Source: Leptospira brenneri (lineage in GTDB: Bacteria; Spirochaetota; Leptospiria; Leptospirales; Leptospiraceae). Taken from it: a stretch of 64,000 nucleotides of DNA. The position numbers and the translations under genes are program-made. Below, in pieces: positions 54,452 to 62,371 of this stretch. Where the stretch lies: assembly GCF_002812125.1 (NCBI RefSeq), contig NZ_NPDQ01000001.1:496001-560000 (forward strand), written 5' to 3'. The notes under the pieces are model-generated. The model did no database searches, was not told where the DNA came from, and saw only the letters and a program-made list of their open reading frames with translations. Numbering within the stretch: the first letter of the stretch is position 1; each line of letters begins with the position of its first letter.

Positions 54452-55010
54452 AATAAATGACGTGGCTAGTAATGATGGCATCCTCACCTTGGGATTCGAA
54501 GGAAACTTCCATTTCTACTGGGTAATCTTTTAAAACCATAATAAGGCCAATCCCAGAACGGTGGGGATCATTTTCATTGGCTTCTAATTTTTGAATATAC
54601 AAACGTTCTAAATTTTCTGCAGAAAATATTTCTTTTAAACTGGCTTCGTAAGCGTTTACATTTGATTCATTTGTTTTGTTTTGAACAAACATTTCAAAAG
54701 TTTTTCCTCTATGGATGAGAGAGATTTCAATATCTGCCTTTTTATCGTATGAATACTTGGCCGCATTTTCTAAAAGTTCGTTAAATACTGTAGAGATGGA
54801 ATTAACAATTTCAGAATTTTTCATATCCATCGATTCGGAAGGGACATTCGGTAAAAATGAAAAACCGTAAAAATAACCGATAAAATCAGAGAGAATTCCA
54901 ATCCGGCGCCAATAACGCATTAAATCCAAAGGTTTCAAATGGATTTGGATTTTGGATTCCGGTTCTTGGCCTATATGATTGGTAGATTTAAAATTGCCGT
55001 ACTTTCGCAT
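54426..55010 (-). CDS. HATPase-type anti-sigma-like regulator (slr1658-like), copy 1
   Basis: This 194-residue protein has the ATP-binding fold of GHKL anti-sigma kinases: FNELLENAAKYS (N box) around residue 80 and SGIGLIMVLKDYP (G box) around 155. The N terminus contains PLDLMRYWRRIGILSDFIGYFYGF, shared almost word for word with the paralogue at 59163 and typical of slr1658-type regulators. It may phosphorylate or sequester a STAS protein. It is the last gene of the PP2C-cyclase-kinase operon. The His or Asp targets of a true sensor kinase are missing. Confidence 0.8.
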   Translation of the reverse strand: MRKYGNFKSTNHIGQEPESKIQIHLKPLDLMRYWRRIGILSDFIGYFYGFSFLPNVPSESMDMKNSEIVNSISTVFNELLENAAKYSYDKKADIEISLIHRGKTFEMFVQNKTNESNVNAYEASLKEIFSAENLERLYIQKLEANENDPHRSGIGLIMVLKDYPVEMEVSFESQGEDAIITSHVIYFTDGFPQS

Positions 55011-55041
55011 AGTCGTAGTTCAACTAAGGAATTTAGACTAT

Positions 55042-55980
55042 TTATTTCAATGCCGCAAGCGCTTTTTCTAATGCGTGTTGCATTAATCGGCGTTCTTCGG
55101 GATTTGTGCTCAGTTTATCAAAATGCAGCGGTTTGAGAAGGAATCCTTCATTATCAAACTTGAGAAAGGGGTTTTCTTTTTTCTCATGATCGTTTTTTAA
55201 ACCAACCACTTGAAATGTCTCAATAGGAGTGTGGACACCTTTCACAACGATTTCACCCTTAGGTTTGGTGTCAATGAACTCGTCTATCAGGGATTTGGTT
55301 GCGTTTGATATAAGGATTTCCCCAGCATCGGAAGCATGTTCCAACCGAGAAGCCACATTTACCGGCCCCCCAATGATGGTATAATCCATCCTTTCGTTGG
55401 TTCCAAAGTTTCCTACTGTCACATAGCCGGTATTAATGCCAATACGGCAAGTTAGGTTGTGATTGATTCCTGATTTTCTCCAATATTCATCAAGTGCAGG
55501 CAAACTATCTCGCATTTCAATGGCCATTTTGACACAATTTAAAGCATGGGTTTTATCATTTTCAAAACTAGGAGCACCAAAAAAAATCATAATGGCGTCC
55601 CCAATGAATTTGTCGATGGTTCCACCGTATTTGATGGCAATGCTAGACATTACATCCAAGTATTTATTTAAACAATCAGAAAGGATTTCTGGTTCTATGG
55701 AATCGGTGATGGTTGTAAATCCAACAATATCAGAAAAGAAAATGGTGAGTTTACGTCTTTGGTGTGATATGGACGTTTCTCCTTCCGTACCACCTGTAAC
55801 CATTTCATAAAGTTGAGGAGATAAGTATCGACGCATACGATCCAAATACATTTGGATTGTTTTATTATTTTCAAGGAGTTCGTTTTCGATTTCTGTGGAA
55901 TGGTCAATGATGTTTTGGTAAAGGACTTCTAGTTCTGCGTATTTAGCGCGTTCTTCCTCCAATATTGATTCATTGTCCAT
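55042..55980 (-). CDS. Class III adenylate/guanylate cyclase
   Basis: The 312-residue protein has an N-terminal coiled coil (about residues 1-75) and a cyclase catalytic domain (about 80-260). Metal-binding Asp residues lie in FFSDIVGFTT and GDAIMIFFGAP, the purine-site Lys in TIDKFIGD, and the transition-state Asn and Arg in GGPVNVASRLE. The Thr in YTIIGG (with the Lys) is usual in bacterial adenylate cyclases, so cAMP is the more likely product. No membrane segment is seen, so input probably comes from the coiled coil or partners. The adjacent CNB-acyltransferase gene is a possible cAMP target. Confidence 0.85.
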   Translation of the reverse strand: MDNESILEEERAKYAELEVLYQNIIDHSTEIENELLENNKTIQMYLDRMRRYLSPQLYEMVTGGTEGETSISHQRRKLTIFFSDIVGFTTITDSIEPEILSDCLNKYLDVMSSIAIKYGGTIDKFIGDAIMIFFGAPSFENDKTHALNCVKMAIEMRDSLPALDEYWRKSGINHNLTCRIGINTGYVTVGNFGTNERMDYTIIGGPVNVASRLEHASDAGEILISNATKSLIDEFIDTKPKGEIVVKGVHTPIETFQVVGLKNDHEKKENPFLKFDNEGFLLKPLHFDKLSTNPEERRLMQHALEKALAALK

Positions 55981-55989
55981 AAATATCCT

Positions 55990-57501
55990 CTAACCTCTTT
56001 TGCGCATAAGCATGATGGTAATGTCATCATAAACATCCATTCCATCAATGAAGACGTAAATATCCTGAAAGATTGCATCTAAGATTGCATCTGTTGTTCC
56101 GAGTTCTGCATGTTTTTCCAGAGATTCAATCAAACGATGAGAACCAAACTGTTCTCGTTTTGGATTTTCGGCTTCCGTTGCCCCATCGGTATACAAAAGG
56201 ATGATATCCTTTGGTTGTAAGGGGATTGGTTTTTCATGAATGAATTCATCAATGGATTCTGTAAGACCAACTAACATACCATTGTCGACTGTATCAATGA
56301 TTTCTGTTTTTTTTGTTGTATGACGATAAACCATAATGGTCTCGTGTTGGCCGGCAGTCGTAAACACTCCATTTTTATAGGAAAATAGTGATAAGGTAAG
56401 GTTACGAATATCATTCATTCGAACATGAATATTCGAAAACAATATTGAATTGATGGATCTGAGTGATTCACGTAATGAAATGACTTTGGAACGTAAAGTA
56501 GTGATAAACGCCGACTGGGTCATTAACATCACAACTCCAGAGGCAAGACCATGATCGGTGACATCACCAATTCCAATGTAAACCGTTCCATCTTCGTGGT
56601 GGACTACATCATAATAGTCTCCACCCACTTCATTGGCAGAGTCCATTCGTGCAGAAATTTCTAGTTCTTGGATCTCTTTTAATTCCTCATTACGGGGAAG
56701 TACCATGGCCTGGATCTGTCTTGCTACGTCCAATTCCATACCAAGTCGCATGTTCTCCTCGAGGATGGCTTGTTTTTCTGTATTAAAAATTAAGTCTGCT
56801 TGTTCTTGGGTAGTACGAGATGTATTGAGAATTGCATAAAGAATGAGACCACCAGTAACAATCATATACAGAAGGATGAGAAAAATTCCCATGGGAACAG
56901 CACTGACCAAAAAGAAAGTACTGTTTTCTTCTAAGAAAGTTGGTTTTAGATAGTCGGATAATTCAATGAGTTTTGTATTAAAACTCGTCATCTCAGGATA
57001 GAAGTAAATGGTTAAGGATGCATACTCAACGATGAGAACAATGACTGCAAAGATGATAGTCTTAGTATTATTACGTATGGATGCCAGTGCGATGAGAATA
57101 AAAAACACATAAATCATCGGAGCTGCATAAACAAGACTTGGATTTTTTTGAGAATATGCAGTATACCCTGTAACGAATGTAAGGAGAGTAATCTCTAAAA
57201 AAGAAGATAGAAACTTAAAGATGTTCAGGTACTTACCCGATTTCTTTAAGGAATAAAGTACAACGAAGTTATAACAAAGAAGAACTAAGATCGCAGAGAT
57301 TTGGTAGTAGAACTCAATTGGGGGCCGACCTGACAAAAGTCCGAGGGTGGCAAATATGACCAAAAATCCCAGGAAGAAGAACCGAAACCGTGTCGCAAAG
57401 GTTTCTGCTCGGAATTCCCCCTGGTAGGCAATCTCTTTAAGTTGTTTCTTGTAATAGTCCGAAAGGACGAATCGATTTTCGTTGGAAGGAGATTGCGGCA
57501 T
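55990..57501 (-). CDS. PP2C (SpoIIE/RsbU-like) phosphatase with membrane segments
   Basis: This 503-residue protein has about six hydrophobic segments in residues 40-240 and a C-terminal PP2C phosphatase domain. The metal-binding acidic residues are visible: VGGDYYDVV and GIGDVTDHGLASG, then LYTDGATEAEN and DDITIMLM. Such SpoIIE-type phosphatases dephosphorylate STAS proteins and turn partner switches on. It heads the operon followed by the cyclase (9 bases) and an HATPase protein (31 bases). The membrane part is an input domain of unknown stimulus. Confidence 0.9.
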   Translation of the reverse strand: MPQSPSNENRFVLSDYYKKQLKEIAYQGEFRAETFATRFRFFFLGFLVIFATLGLLSGRPPIEFYYQISAILVLLCYNFVVLYSLKKSGKYLNIFKFLSSFLEITLLTFVTGYTAYSQKNPSLVYAAPMIYVFFILIALASIRNNTKTIIFAVIVLIVEYASLTIYFYPEMTSFNTKLIELSDYLKPTFLEENSTFFLVSAVPMGIFLILLYMIVTGGLILYAILNTSRTTQEQADLIFNTEKQAILEENMRLGMELDVARQIQAMVLPRNEELKEIQELEISARMDSANEVGGDYYDVVHHEDGTVYIGIGDVTDHGLASGVVMLMTQSAFITTLRSKVISLRESLRSINSILFSNIHVRMNDIRNLTLSLFSYKNGVFTTAGQHETIMVYRHTTKKTEIIDTVDNGMLVGLTESIDEFIHEKPIPLQPKDIILLYTDGATEAENPKREQFGSHRLIESLEKHAELGTTDAILDAIFQDIYVFIDGMDVYDDITIMLMRKRG

Positions 57502-57570
57502 AGAGTAAAGGTTTCTTTCTTTATATTTCGTGCAAGAGAATGCGGAAAATTAGCTTATAAAGTCATACAT

Positions 57571-57587
57571 TTTGCATAAATTGCAAA
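57571..57587. promoter_or_regulatory. Small dyad upstream of the acyltransferase-CNB gene
   Basis: TTTGCA-TAAAT-TGCAAA is a perfect 6+6 inverted repeat 33 bases upstream of the acyltransferase start codon and 70 bases upstream of the divergent PP2C start. It could be an operator, but AT-rich sequence makes chance occurrence plausible. Confidence 0.25.
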
Positions 57588-57619
57588 TGATTTTTCATTT
57601 TTTAAGGAGGAGGACTAGG

Positions 57620-58780
57620 ATGAGTCAGATCAGAGTACATTTGGCAACAACGAAGGAAGATCGTGACAAAATCTACCACCTTCGTTATGACATATATGTT
57701 CAAGAAATGAACAGAGTCCAAGAATACGCTGACCATACCACAAAAATGATCAAAGAACCCTTTGATGACACGGGACATCTTTTCCTGGCGGAGACTGAAG
57801 AAGGGGAATGTATTGGAACGGTTCGCATCAATTTCCGAAAAGAAGGAATTTTAGAATGCGAAGAATTATACGAGATGGAACTTTTTCGTCCTTTTTATCC
57901 AGATCAAGTTTCGATGTCTACGAAACTTATGGTCAAACGGGAATACAGACATACGGCTGCAGCCAGTATGCTTTGTATGAAAATTTATGAACATGCCAGA
58001 GAGAATGGGATCGTCATCGATTTTATTGATACTAATCCTCATTTAGTTCGTTTGTACAACCAAGTTGGTTACAGAATGTACAAAAAGAACATCCATCATC
58101 CTGAATATGGGATTGTGATCCCTATGGTATTTTTACTGGATGATAATGAATATTTAAAACAAATTCATTCACCTTTTCTTCGTTTGGCGAAGCGTTTTTC
58201 AGCAGGAAAGGAACTCGCCCATTTGTTTGAAACACAGTTCCCCGAATACAAGGACATTCGCCCTCTCTTCTCAATGGATGGTGATGATGTTTGGCAAAAT
58301 ATTGTCCATGACATGATGTTACCTCCAAGTCAGTTTCTCTCTTTTCTCAGAGGGTTTACGGAAGAGGAATCGAAGAAGTTATTATCTATGTTGGATTTAA
58401 TTGATTACGAAGATGGAGACATTGTATTCCACCAAAACCAAGAAAGCCAAGGGTTATTTTGTGTTTTGGAAGGGAGTGTGGAAGTGATTGTCAATCGTGA
58501 GGACGGTGTGAAGTCCACAATTTCCATTTTAAACCAAGGGGAGATTTTTGGTGAACTAGGATTTGTTTCTAAGTCCAACCGAAATGCGGACATCATTGTT
58601 CGGGATCATGCCAAGTTGTTGATTCTCACACCAAATGAATTTCAGAAACTAGAGATCCAAAGTCCAACTCTTGCCGTCAAACTTCTTACCAATTTATTTG
58701 TGATTTTAGCACAACGATTTAATGAAATGTCCCGCCGCATGCTCGAATTCAGAAGGTTGTACGAGATGGGCGGAAGATAG
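57620..58780 (+). CDS. GNAT acyltransferase fused to a cyclic-nucleotide-binding domain
   Basis: The 386-residue protein has an N-terminal GNAT-like domain (residues 1-180; HLRYDIYVQEMNR, DDTGHLFLAE, IGTVRIN), of the FeeM/autoinducer-synthase type, which joins acyl chains to amino acids or similar acceptors. The C-terminal domain (about 240-370) is a cyclic-nucleotide-binding domain: the phosphate-binding cassette reads FGELGFVSKSNRNAD, keeping the Glu and Arg that contact the nucleotide. A class III cyclase gene lies in the divergent operon, so cAMP control is plausible. The ATG at 57620 follows a strong AAGGAGGAGG; the upstream extension to 57572 is not used. No closely similar fusion is known to me. 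Confidence 0.82.
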   Translation: MSQIRVHLATTKEDRDKIYHLRYDIYVQEMNRVQEYADHTTKMIKEPFDDTGHLFLAETEEGECIGTVRINFRKEGILECEELYEMELFRPFYPDQVSMSTKLMVKREYRHTAAASMLCMKIYEHARENGIVIDFIDTNPHLVRLYNQVGYRMYKKNIHHPEYGIVIPMVFLLDDNEYLKQIHSPFLRLAKRFSAGKELAHLFETQFPEYKDIRPLFSMDGDDVWQNIVHDMMLPPSQFLSFLRGFTEEESKKLLSMLDLIDYEDGDIVFHQNQESQGLFCVLEGSVEVIVNREDGVKSTISILNQGEIFGELGFVSKSNRNADIIVRDHAKLLILTPNEFQKLEIQSPTLAVKLLTNLFVILAQRFNEMSRRMLEFRRLYEMGGR

Positions 58781-58801
58781 ACTCAGTGTGAGAACTTGTG
58801 G

Positions 58802-59149
58802 TTAGGAGATTTCCAAAACCACTTGGTCCCAAAGTTTTTTAAAGTTAGAGAGCGATTTTGACTGCCAAGAAACATTCAGAGATCCCTGGATTTTGATTTG
58901 GTAAGCGGCACTTTTCCTGGAATCAATAATGAACATAGATAGGGTAGTGATCCCCGAACTGTTTACAAATTGTAATTCTCTAAAGTCCATAGTCAAGATA
59001 GCACCTTGACAAAGTTTCGCAACATCTCTTAAAAATAATTTGATCGGTTCATAAGCGGGTAAGTTCTGTAATCGGATGGAACCTGTGAATTTGACAGTCT
59101 TAGTGGCTTCGTCGTATTGAATATTATAATCTAAATCTTTGATTTCCAT
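58802..59149 (-). CDS. STAS-like partner-switch protein (slr1659-like)
   Basis: The 115-residue protein begins MEIKDLDYNIQYDEATKTVKF and contains LTMDFRELQFVNSSGITTLS, where the SSG Ser is the usual phosphorylation site of STAS anti-anti-sigma factors. The pattern, including the late LNVSWQSKSLSNFKKLWDQ segment, fits the slr1659-type regulators that occur with slr1658-type HATPase proteins. It should bind the kinase encoded just upstream (gap 13 bases) and be reset by the PP2C phosphatase at 55990. Confidence 0.82.
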   Translation of the reverse strand: MEIKDLDYNIQYDEATKTVKFTGSIRLQNLPAYEPIKLFLRDVAKLCQGAILTMDFRELQFVNSSGITTLSMFIIDSRKSAAYQIKIQGSLNVSWQSKSLSNFKKLWDQVVLEIS

Positions 59150-59162
59150 GAAGCTTCGCCTA

Positions 59163-59720
59163 TTATATCTCTTCTACGTTGATAATTGCTCTTACCGTGA
59201 TTTCATGAGTATCGGCATCGATCTCATGGAAACTATAACCAAAACGCACCGGGTAGTCTTTAAGCATCATGAGTAGACCTAAACCGGATTTGGTATCGCT
59301 ATCTTCTTTGGTTTCGAGTGTAGAAAAATACATCTCCTCCACGTTCTCCGACAAGAGTTTATTTACAAAAAGCTCAAAACTATCTCGTAAGGTTTTTGAC
59401 GCCACATTTAAAACATCAATCCTTAAAAGATTTCCATATTGTTTCAATTCTACATTGATTCTACCTTCTCTGGCTTTTGAGAATTTAGAAGCATTCTCCA
59501 AAAGTTCATTAATGATGGTAGAGAGAGAGTTGGCCTTCGTTTCACTGGCTTCGTAACAATACGAATAAAATCCGGCAACAAAGTTTGCAGTGAGTCCACA
59601 CCGCCTCCAATAAGTAGTCATATCGATTGGTTGGAAGATCAATCGAAGTTGGCCGTCAGCAGGCAAATTTTCTGGAATGATGTGGTATTCCCCGATGATG
59701 ATGGGTGTCTTTTGATTCAA
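59163..59720 (-). CDS. HATPase-type anti-sigma-like regulator (slr1658-like), copy 2
   Basis: The 185-residue protein is a paralogue of the product at 54426: it has PIDMTTYWRRCGLTANFVAGFYSYCYE, the N box INELLENASKFS and the G box SGLGLLMMLKDYP. It should bind ATP and phosphorylate or hold the STAS-like protein encoded 13 bases downstream. It lies 12 bases downstream of a methyltransferase gene, so the order is methyltransferase, kinase, STAS. The two copies in one neighbourhood suggest two parallel switches or a branched pathway. Confidence 0.82.
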   Translation of the reverse strand: MNQKTPIIIGEYHIIPENLPADGQLRLIFQPIDMTTYWRRCGLTANFVAGFYSYCYEASETKANSLSTIINELLENASKFSKAREGRINVELKQYGNLLRIDVLNVASKTLRDSFELFVNKLLSENVEEMYFSTLETKEDSDTKSGLGLLMMLKDYPVRFGYSFHEIDADTHEITVRAIINVEEI

Positions 59721-59732
59721 TTTTGCCTCCGT

Positions 59733-60512
59733 TTATTTTTGATACAAATGCGTTTCTAAATTGATCGAGAATTTCACACGATTGGACATATACTCGGACT
59801 GGAGTTTTGAATACAATTCTTGCATTCCGTCCGGATGGCCCATAAAAGACATCATAGACCAACCGGTCATCATCCCCAAATGAATTTTTGGATATTCCAC
59901 AACAGGTTTGTCATCATTTCCGTCGTTGGAAGCAACAAAATCTGTCCTTGCTTTTGATTGAAATCCCAAACTCTCCATAATCCCTGGAACTTTTTCCATC
60001 ACATACCGGTCTGCAGGGTGGATGGTTGCATGTTTGGCCACCATATCCAAAAGCACTTGTGGGCCAGTGAAAGATTTATCGTTGGGGCAATGGATGAGAA
60101 TTTTTCCACCTGGTTTTAACACCCGATAGAATTCTTTTAAAGCCTTTTCTGGTTCTTTGATATGAATGAGAACCATAGAATTGAAGATAAAATCAAAATA
60201 GTTGTCTGGGTAATCAAGCGATCGGACATCGGAGATTTTCCAATCTACTTTTGGATGAGCTAATTTGCAGTACTGCACCATTTCTTCCGAGATGTCACAA
60301 GCGGACCAACGGAGATTGGGATTTTTTTTCATGAGAAAACTAGTGAGCACACCAGGTCCAGCACCAGCATCCAATGCCATTCCTGATTCCTTGTCAAAGG
60401 ATATGGAATCCAAAAAAGGATCTAGAAGGAGTTTCAAAAGATTGGCTTGGGCAGACAATCTCGGCATCTCATCCTGGATGGATATTTTTTGTGTGTATAG
60501 GTTTTCGCTCAA
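59733..60512 (-). CDS. SAM-dependent methyltransferase
   Basis: The 259-residue class I methyltransferase has the SAM-binding loop LDAGAGPGVLTSFL (about residue 48), the acidic strand CDISEEMVQ and FDFIFNSMVLIHI with LKPGGKILIH. The fold is that of ubiquinone/menaquinone-type or small-molecule methyltransferases; the substrate is unknown. It heads the second switch operon (kinase and STAS follow), which makes a role tied to signalling, or simple co-transcription, equally possible. Confidence 0.85.
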   Translation of the reverse strand: MSENLYTQKISIQDEMPRLSAQANLLKLLLDPFLDSISFDKESGMALDAGAGPGVLTSFLMKKNPNLRWSACDISEEMVQYCKLAHPKVDWKISDVRSLDYPDNYFDFIFNSMVLIHIKEPEKALKEFYRVLKPGGKILIHCPNDKSFTGPQVLLDMVAKHATIHPADRYVMEKVPGIMESLGFQSKARTDFVASNDGNDDKPVVEYPKIHLGMMTGWSMMSFMGHPDGMQELYSKLQSEYMSNRVKFSINLETHLYQK

Positions 60513-60650
60513 AGTGGATACGCGCTAAGGAGTAGTTTTAAAAAAAGAAACCTTTTTTAAGGATTGGTCAACTGAAATACAGGTCGCTTTTTTAGCTTTT
60601 TTTTAGTAGAACCTCGAAGAGGGTACAGATCTGACATAATGGACAAATTG

Positions 60651-61514
60651 TCACTGGATTTCGCGTGCTACCACTCCATCAATATCACTTCCATTATAAC
60701 TTCCTGGGGGCCAAGGAAATTTGGCACTAGTGTTGGGGTTCGTTACATCACTTGCAGAGGTAATTTTTAGAAATTTGAACCCATTTGTTTTGATATTGTT
60801 GGCAAGTGTTGGATCACAACCGATATCATTCGGGTCTGCGGGGTCTAAATCATCCAAATCAAACCCATCTCCCCCACCTAACAAAAAAGAACCGCCAGTA
60901 TTAATGAAAAGATCCTCGTTGATGAAGGGTTTTGTGGTCATATTGTAGTGGACAGGCCGGAGTCCGGCAAATTTAGTCCAACTATCCATCAAATTGACAT
61001 TACCACCCGAGTAACTGGGGTTAAATCCGCAAAAATTAGTTCCATCAATAGAAACTTGAATTACAGAAGGGTCCATCGCATAGGTGTTGGAATCATCAGA
61101 GATCCGAAAACTATTATCATAAACAATGAAGTCGATACTGTCCGAAACATTTTTAACTGTCCGTCCTCCCCAACTGAGAACAATCGTTGCACCAGCCCCA
61201 GTAATGTCTAAGGCGTAAACATCCAGCGAACCTACAAGTTCTCCAGCTCCGCAAACTCCATTGACTGCTTTTTTAGGATCCGAAAAACCAGAGATACTGG
61301 AACTTGCACTCACCACCGTTGTGGCAAGGTAGATATCTGTTGGAATTGTCGACTTCGGACAAACACTAGCATTTGCTGCTGCGCTAAGTAATGGAAGCAA
61401 GGCCAAGAGGTTTTCTTCCCCTGAGCTCGAAGGAGATTTTTTGCAAAAAGAGAAGGATACAAATAAGACCAAAAACAAATGACATAATTCGTTTGTTTTC
61501 GAAAATTTTTGCAT
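60651..61514 (-). CDS. LIC_13355-like lipoprotein, second gene after a cobalamin riboswitch
   Basis: The 287-residue product has a hydrophobic leader ending VSFSFCKKS, a lipobox, then a low-complexity Ser/Ala stretch. The body has LDVYALDITGAGATIVLSWGGRTV, DFIVYDNSF and GGGDGFDLDDLDPADPNDIGCD, with several Asp-rich loops that could bind calcium, and three or four Cys. It resembles the LIC_13355 family of Leptospira lipoproteins of unknown function. ATG 61514 follows AGGAG; GTG 61517 is one codon earlier. It starts 28 bases after the preceding lipoprotein gene, so the two should share the riboswitch-controlled transcript. A surface role in B12 binding is inference. Confidence 0.72.
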   Translation of the reverse strand: MQKFSKTNELCHLFLVLFVSFSFCKKSPSSSGEENLLALLPLLSAAANASVCPKSTIPTDIYLATTVVSASSSISGFSDPKKAVNGVCGAGELVGSLDVYALDITGAGATIVLSWGGRTVKNVSDSIDFIVYDNSFRISDDSNTYAMDPSVIQVSIDGTNFCGFNPSYSGGNVNLMDSWTKFAGLRPVHYNMTTKPFINEDLFINTGGSFLLGGGDGFDLDDLDPADPNDIGCDPTLANNIKTNGFKFLKITSASDVTNPNTSAKFPWPPGSYNGSDIDGVVAREIQ

Positions 61515-61542
61515 CACATCTCCTAAGTTCAGAACCTATTTT

Positions 61543-62169
61543 TTAAAGTCCAGTCCAAGTTGAGTTTTCTGTTCTTGAAAGTGCTCTACTAAATGTGTAG
61601 CCACCACAACCGTTGGTCGCGTAATTTGTTGGGTTGCTTGTCACTGTACTTGCTTGTACTTCTGCGAGTGTAGCCTTTCCGGAAACGGCTTCACAAAAAT
61701 AAAAACATCTTCCGGCTCCAAGTTCACAACCAGAAGTAGTTACTGCTGTGTAATCAATTCTTCCAAAAGTAGAATGTGCGAAGTTATTTCCCCCAGGAGT
61801 ATTTTGGTAGTAGAGCCTTCTGGTAGCTTTGTCAAAAGAAAGAATTCGATAAGTGGTATCACCACCACCAAAATAGTTTGCATTGGAATTATATCCGGAA
61901 ATGATACTTCCTGAGCCATCTGGATTAGTTGCGATGATGAGTCTTCCGTTCGGAGTTCCTGTCATTTGCCCATTAGAATCGTAAGTATAACCTGCGTTCC
62001 ACTGTCCATTGTATTCCAATAAAAAGGAAGTAGAGAGTGTACTTCCTGCAAGTAGACCAGCAAGTAGTTTGTAATTTGCATCAGTTTCTGAAACTTGTTT
62101 CTCTGTATTGCAAGCAAACAGTGCGACTAGAATTACAGAAAGGGTAATCGTTGTAAGTGTTCTTTTCAT
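61543..62169 (-). CDS. Lipoprotein of unknown function, first gene after a cobalamin riboswitch
   Basis: The 208-residue product has a clear lipoprotein signal: MKRTLTTITLSVILVALFAC. The mature part starts NTEKQVSE, then a glycine/Asn-rich beta-type body (NGQWNAGYTYDSNGQMTGTPNGRLI, then YRILSFDKATRRLYYQNT) and four Cys that could pair (SGCELGAGRCFYFCEA, then GCGGY). I recognise no family. ATG 62169 follows GAGGAG at a good distance; the longer frame to 62211 lacks one. A cobalamin riboswitch lies about 200 bases upstream on the same strand, so expression is probably controlled by B12. Confidence 0.75.
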   Translation of the reverse strand: MKRTLTTITLSVILVALFACNTEKQVSETDANYKLLAGLLAGSTLSTSFLLEYNGQWNAGYTYDSNGQMTGTPNGRLIIATNPDGSGSIISGYNSNANYFGGGDTTYRILSFDKATRRLYYQNTPGGNNFAHSTFGRIDYTAVTTSGCELGAGRCFYFCEAVSGKATLAEVQASTVTSNPTNYATNGCGGYTFSRALSRTENSTWTGL

Positions 62170-62285
62170 AGAAGTCTCCTCAATGGTAAAATTCAGGGAA
62201 CTCCGATTCAAAAATAAACAAACTGCAGTTAGGTTCTTTTGTGAGATTGCCTAAAATACAATTTTTGTTTGTGATTGTTTCGGGT

Positions 62286-62331
62286 GCCCCGATGCCTTCG
62301 GGGCCCCTTATCCGAATGGAAGGCATTCGGA
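62286..62331 (-). promoter_or_regulatory. Two stem-loops with complementary loops: candidate riboswitch expression platform
   Basis: Read on the minus strand, TCCGAATG/CATTCGGA (62311-62331) and GCCCCGA/TCGGGGC (62286-62304) form two perfect hairpins. Sequence within the first (ATGCCTTC) is the exact complement of sequence within the second (GAAGGCAT), so the RNA can switch between two separate hairpins and one long pairing, or kiss loop to loop. No T tract follows, so a classical terminator is not evident; masking of a ribosome site or a pause is possible. The first start codon is 117 bases downstream. Confidence 0.5.
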
Positions 62332-62339
62332 ATCAGTGT

Positions 62340-62371
62340 GTAAAGTTCCTTTACCACGAGGTCAACTTTAC
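62340..62371 (-). repeat. Stem-loop 3' of the riboswitch aptamer
   Basis: GTAAAGTT and AACTTTAC are perfect 8-bp arms (62364-62371 and 62340-62347) around a 16-base loop containing CCTCGTGG. It follows the B12 box by about 10 bases, where cobalamin riboswitches usually place the regulatory hairpin whose loop docks on the aptamer. Confidence 0.5.

Noticed and set aside
60513..60650. Poly-T/poly-A stretches near 60595 as a terminator
   Set aside because: No stable stem with a GC-rich base precedes the T run on either strand.
62286..62304. GCCCCGA/TCGGGGC hairpin as a simple rho-independent terminator
   Set aside because: No run of T follows on either strand; it fits a riboswitch platform better.
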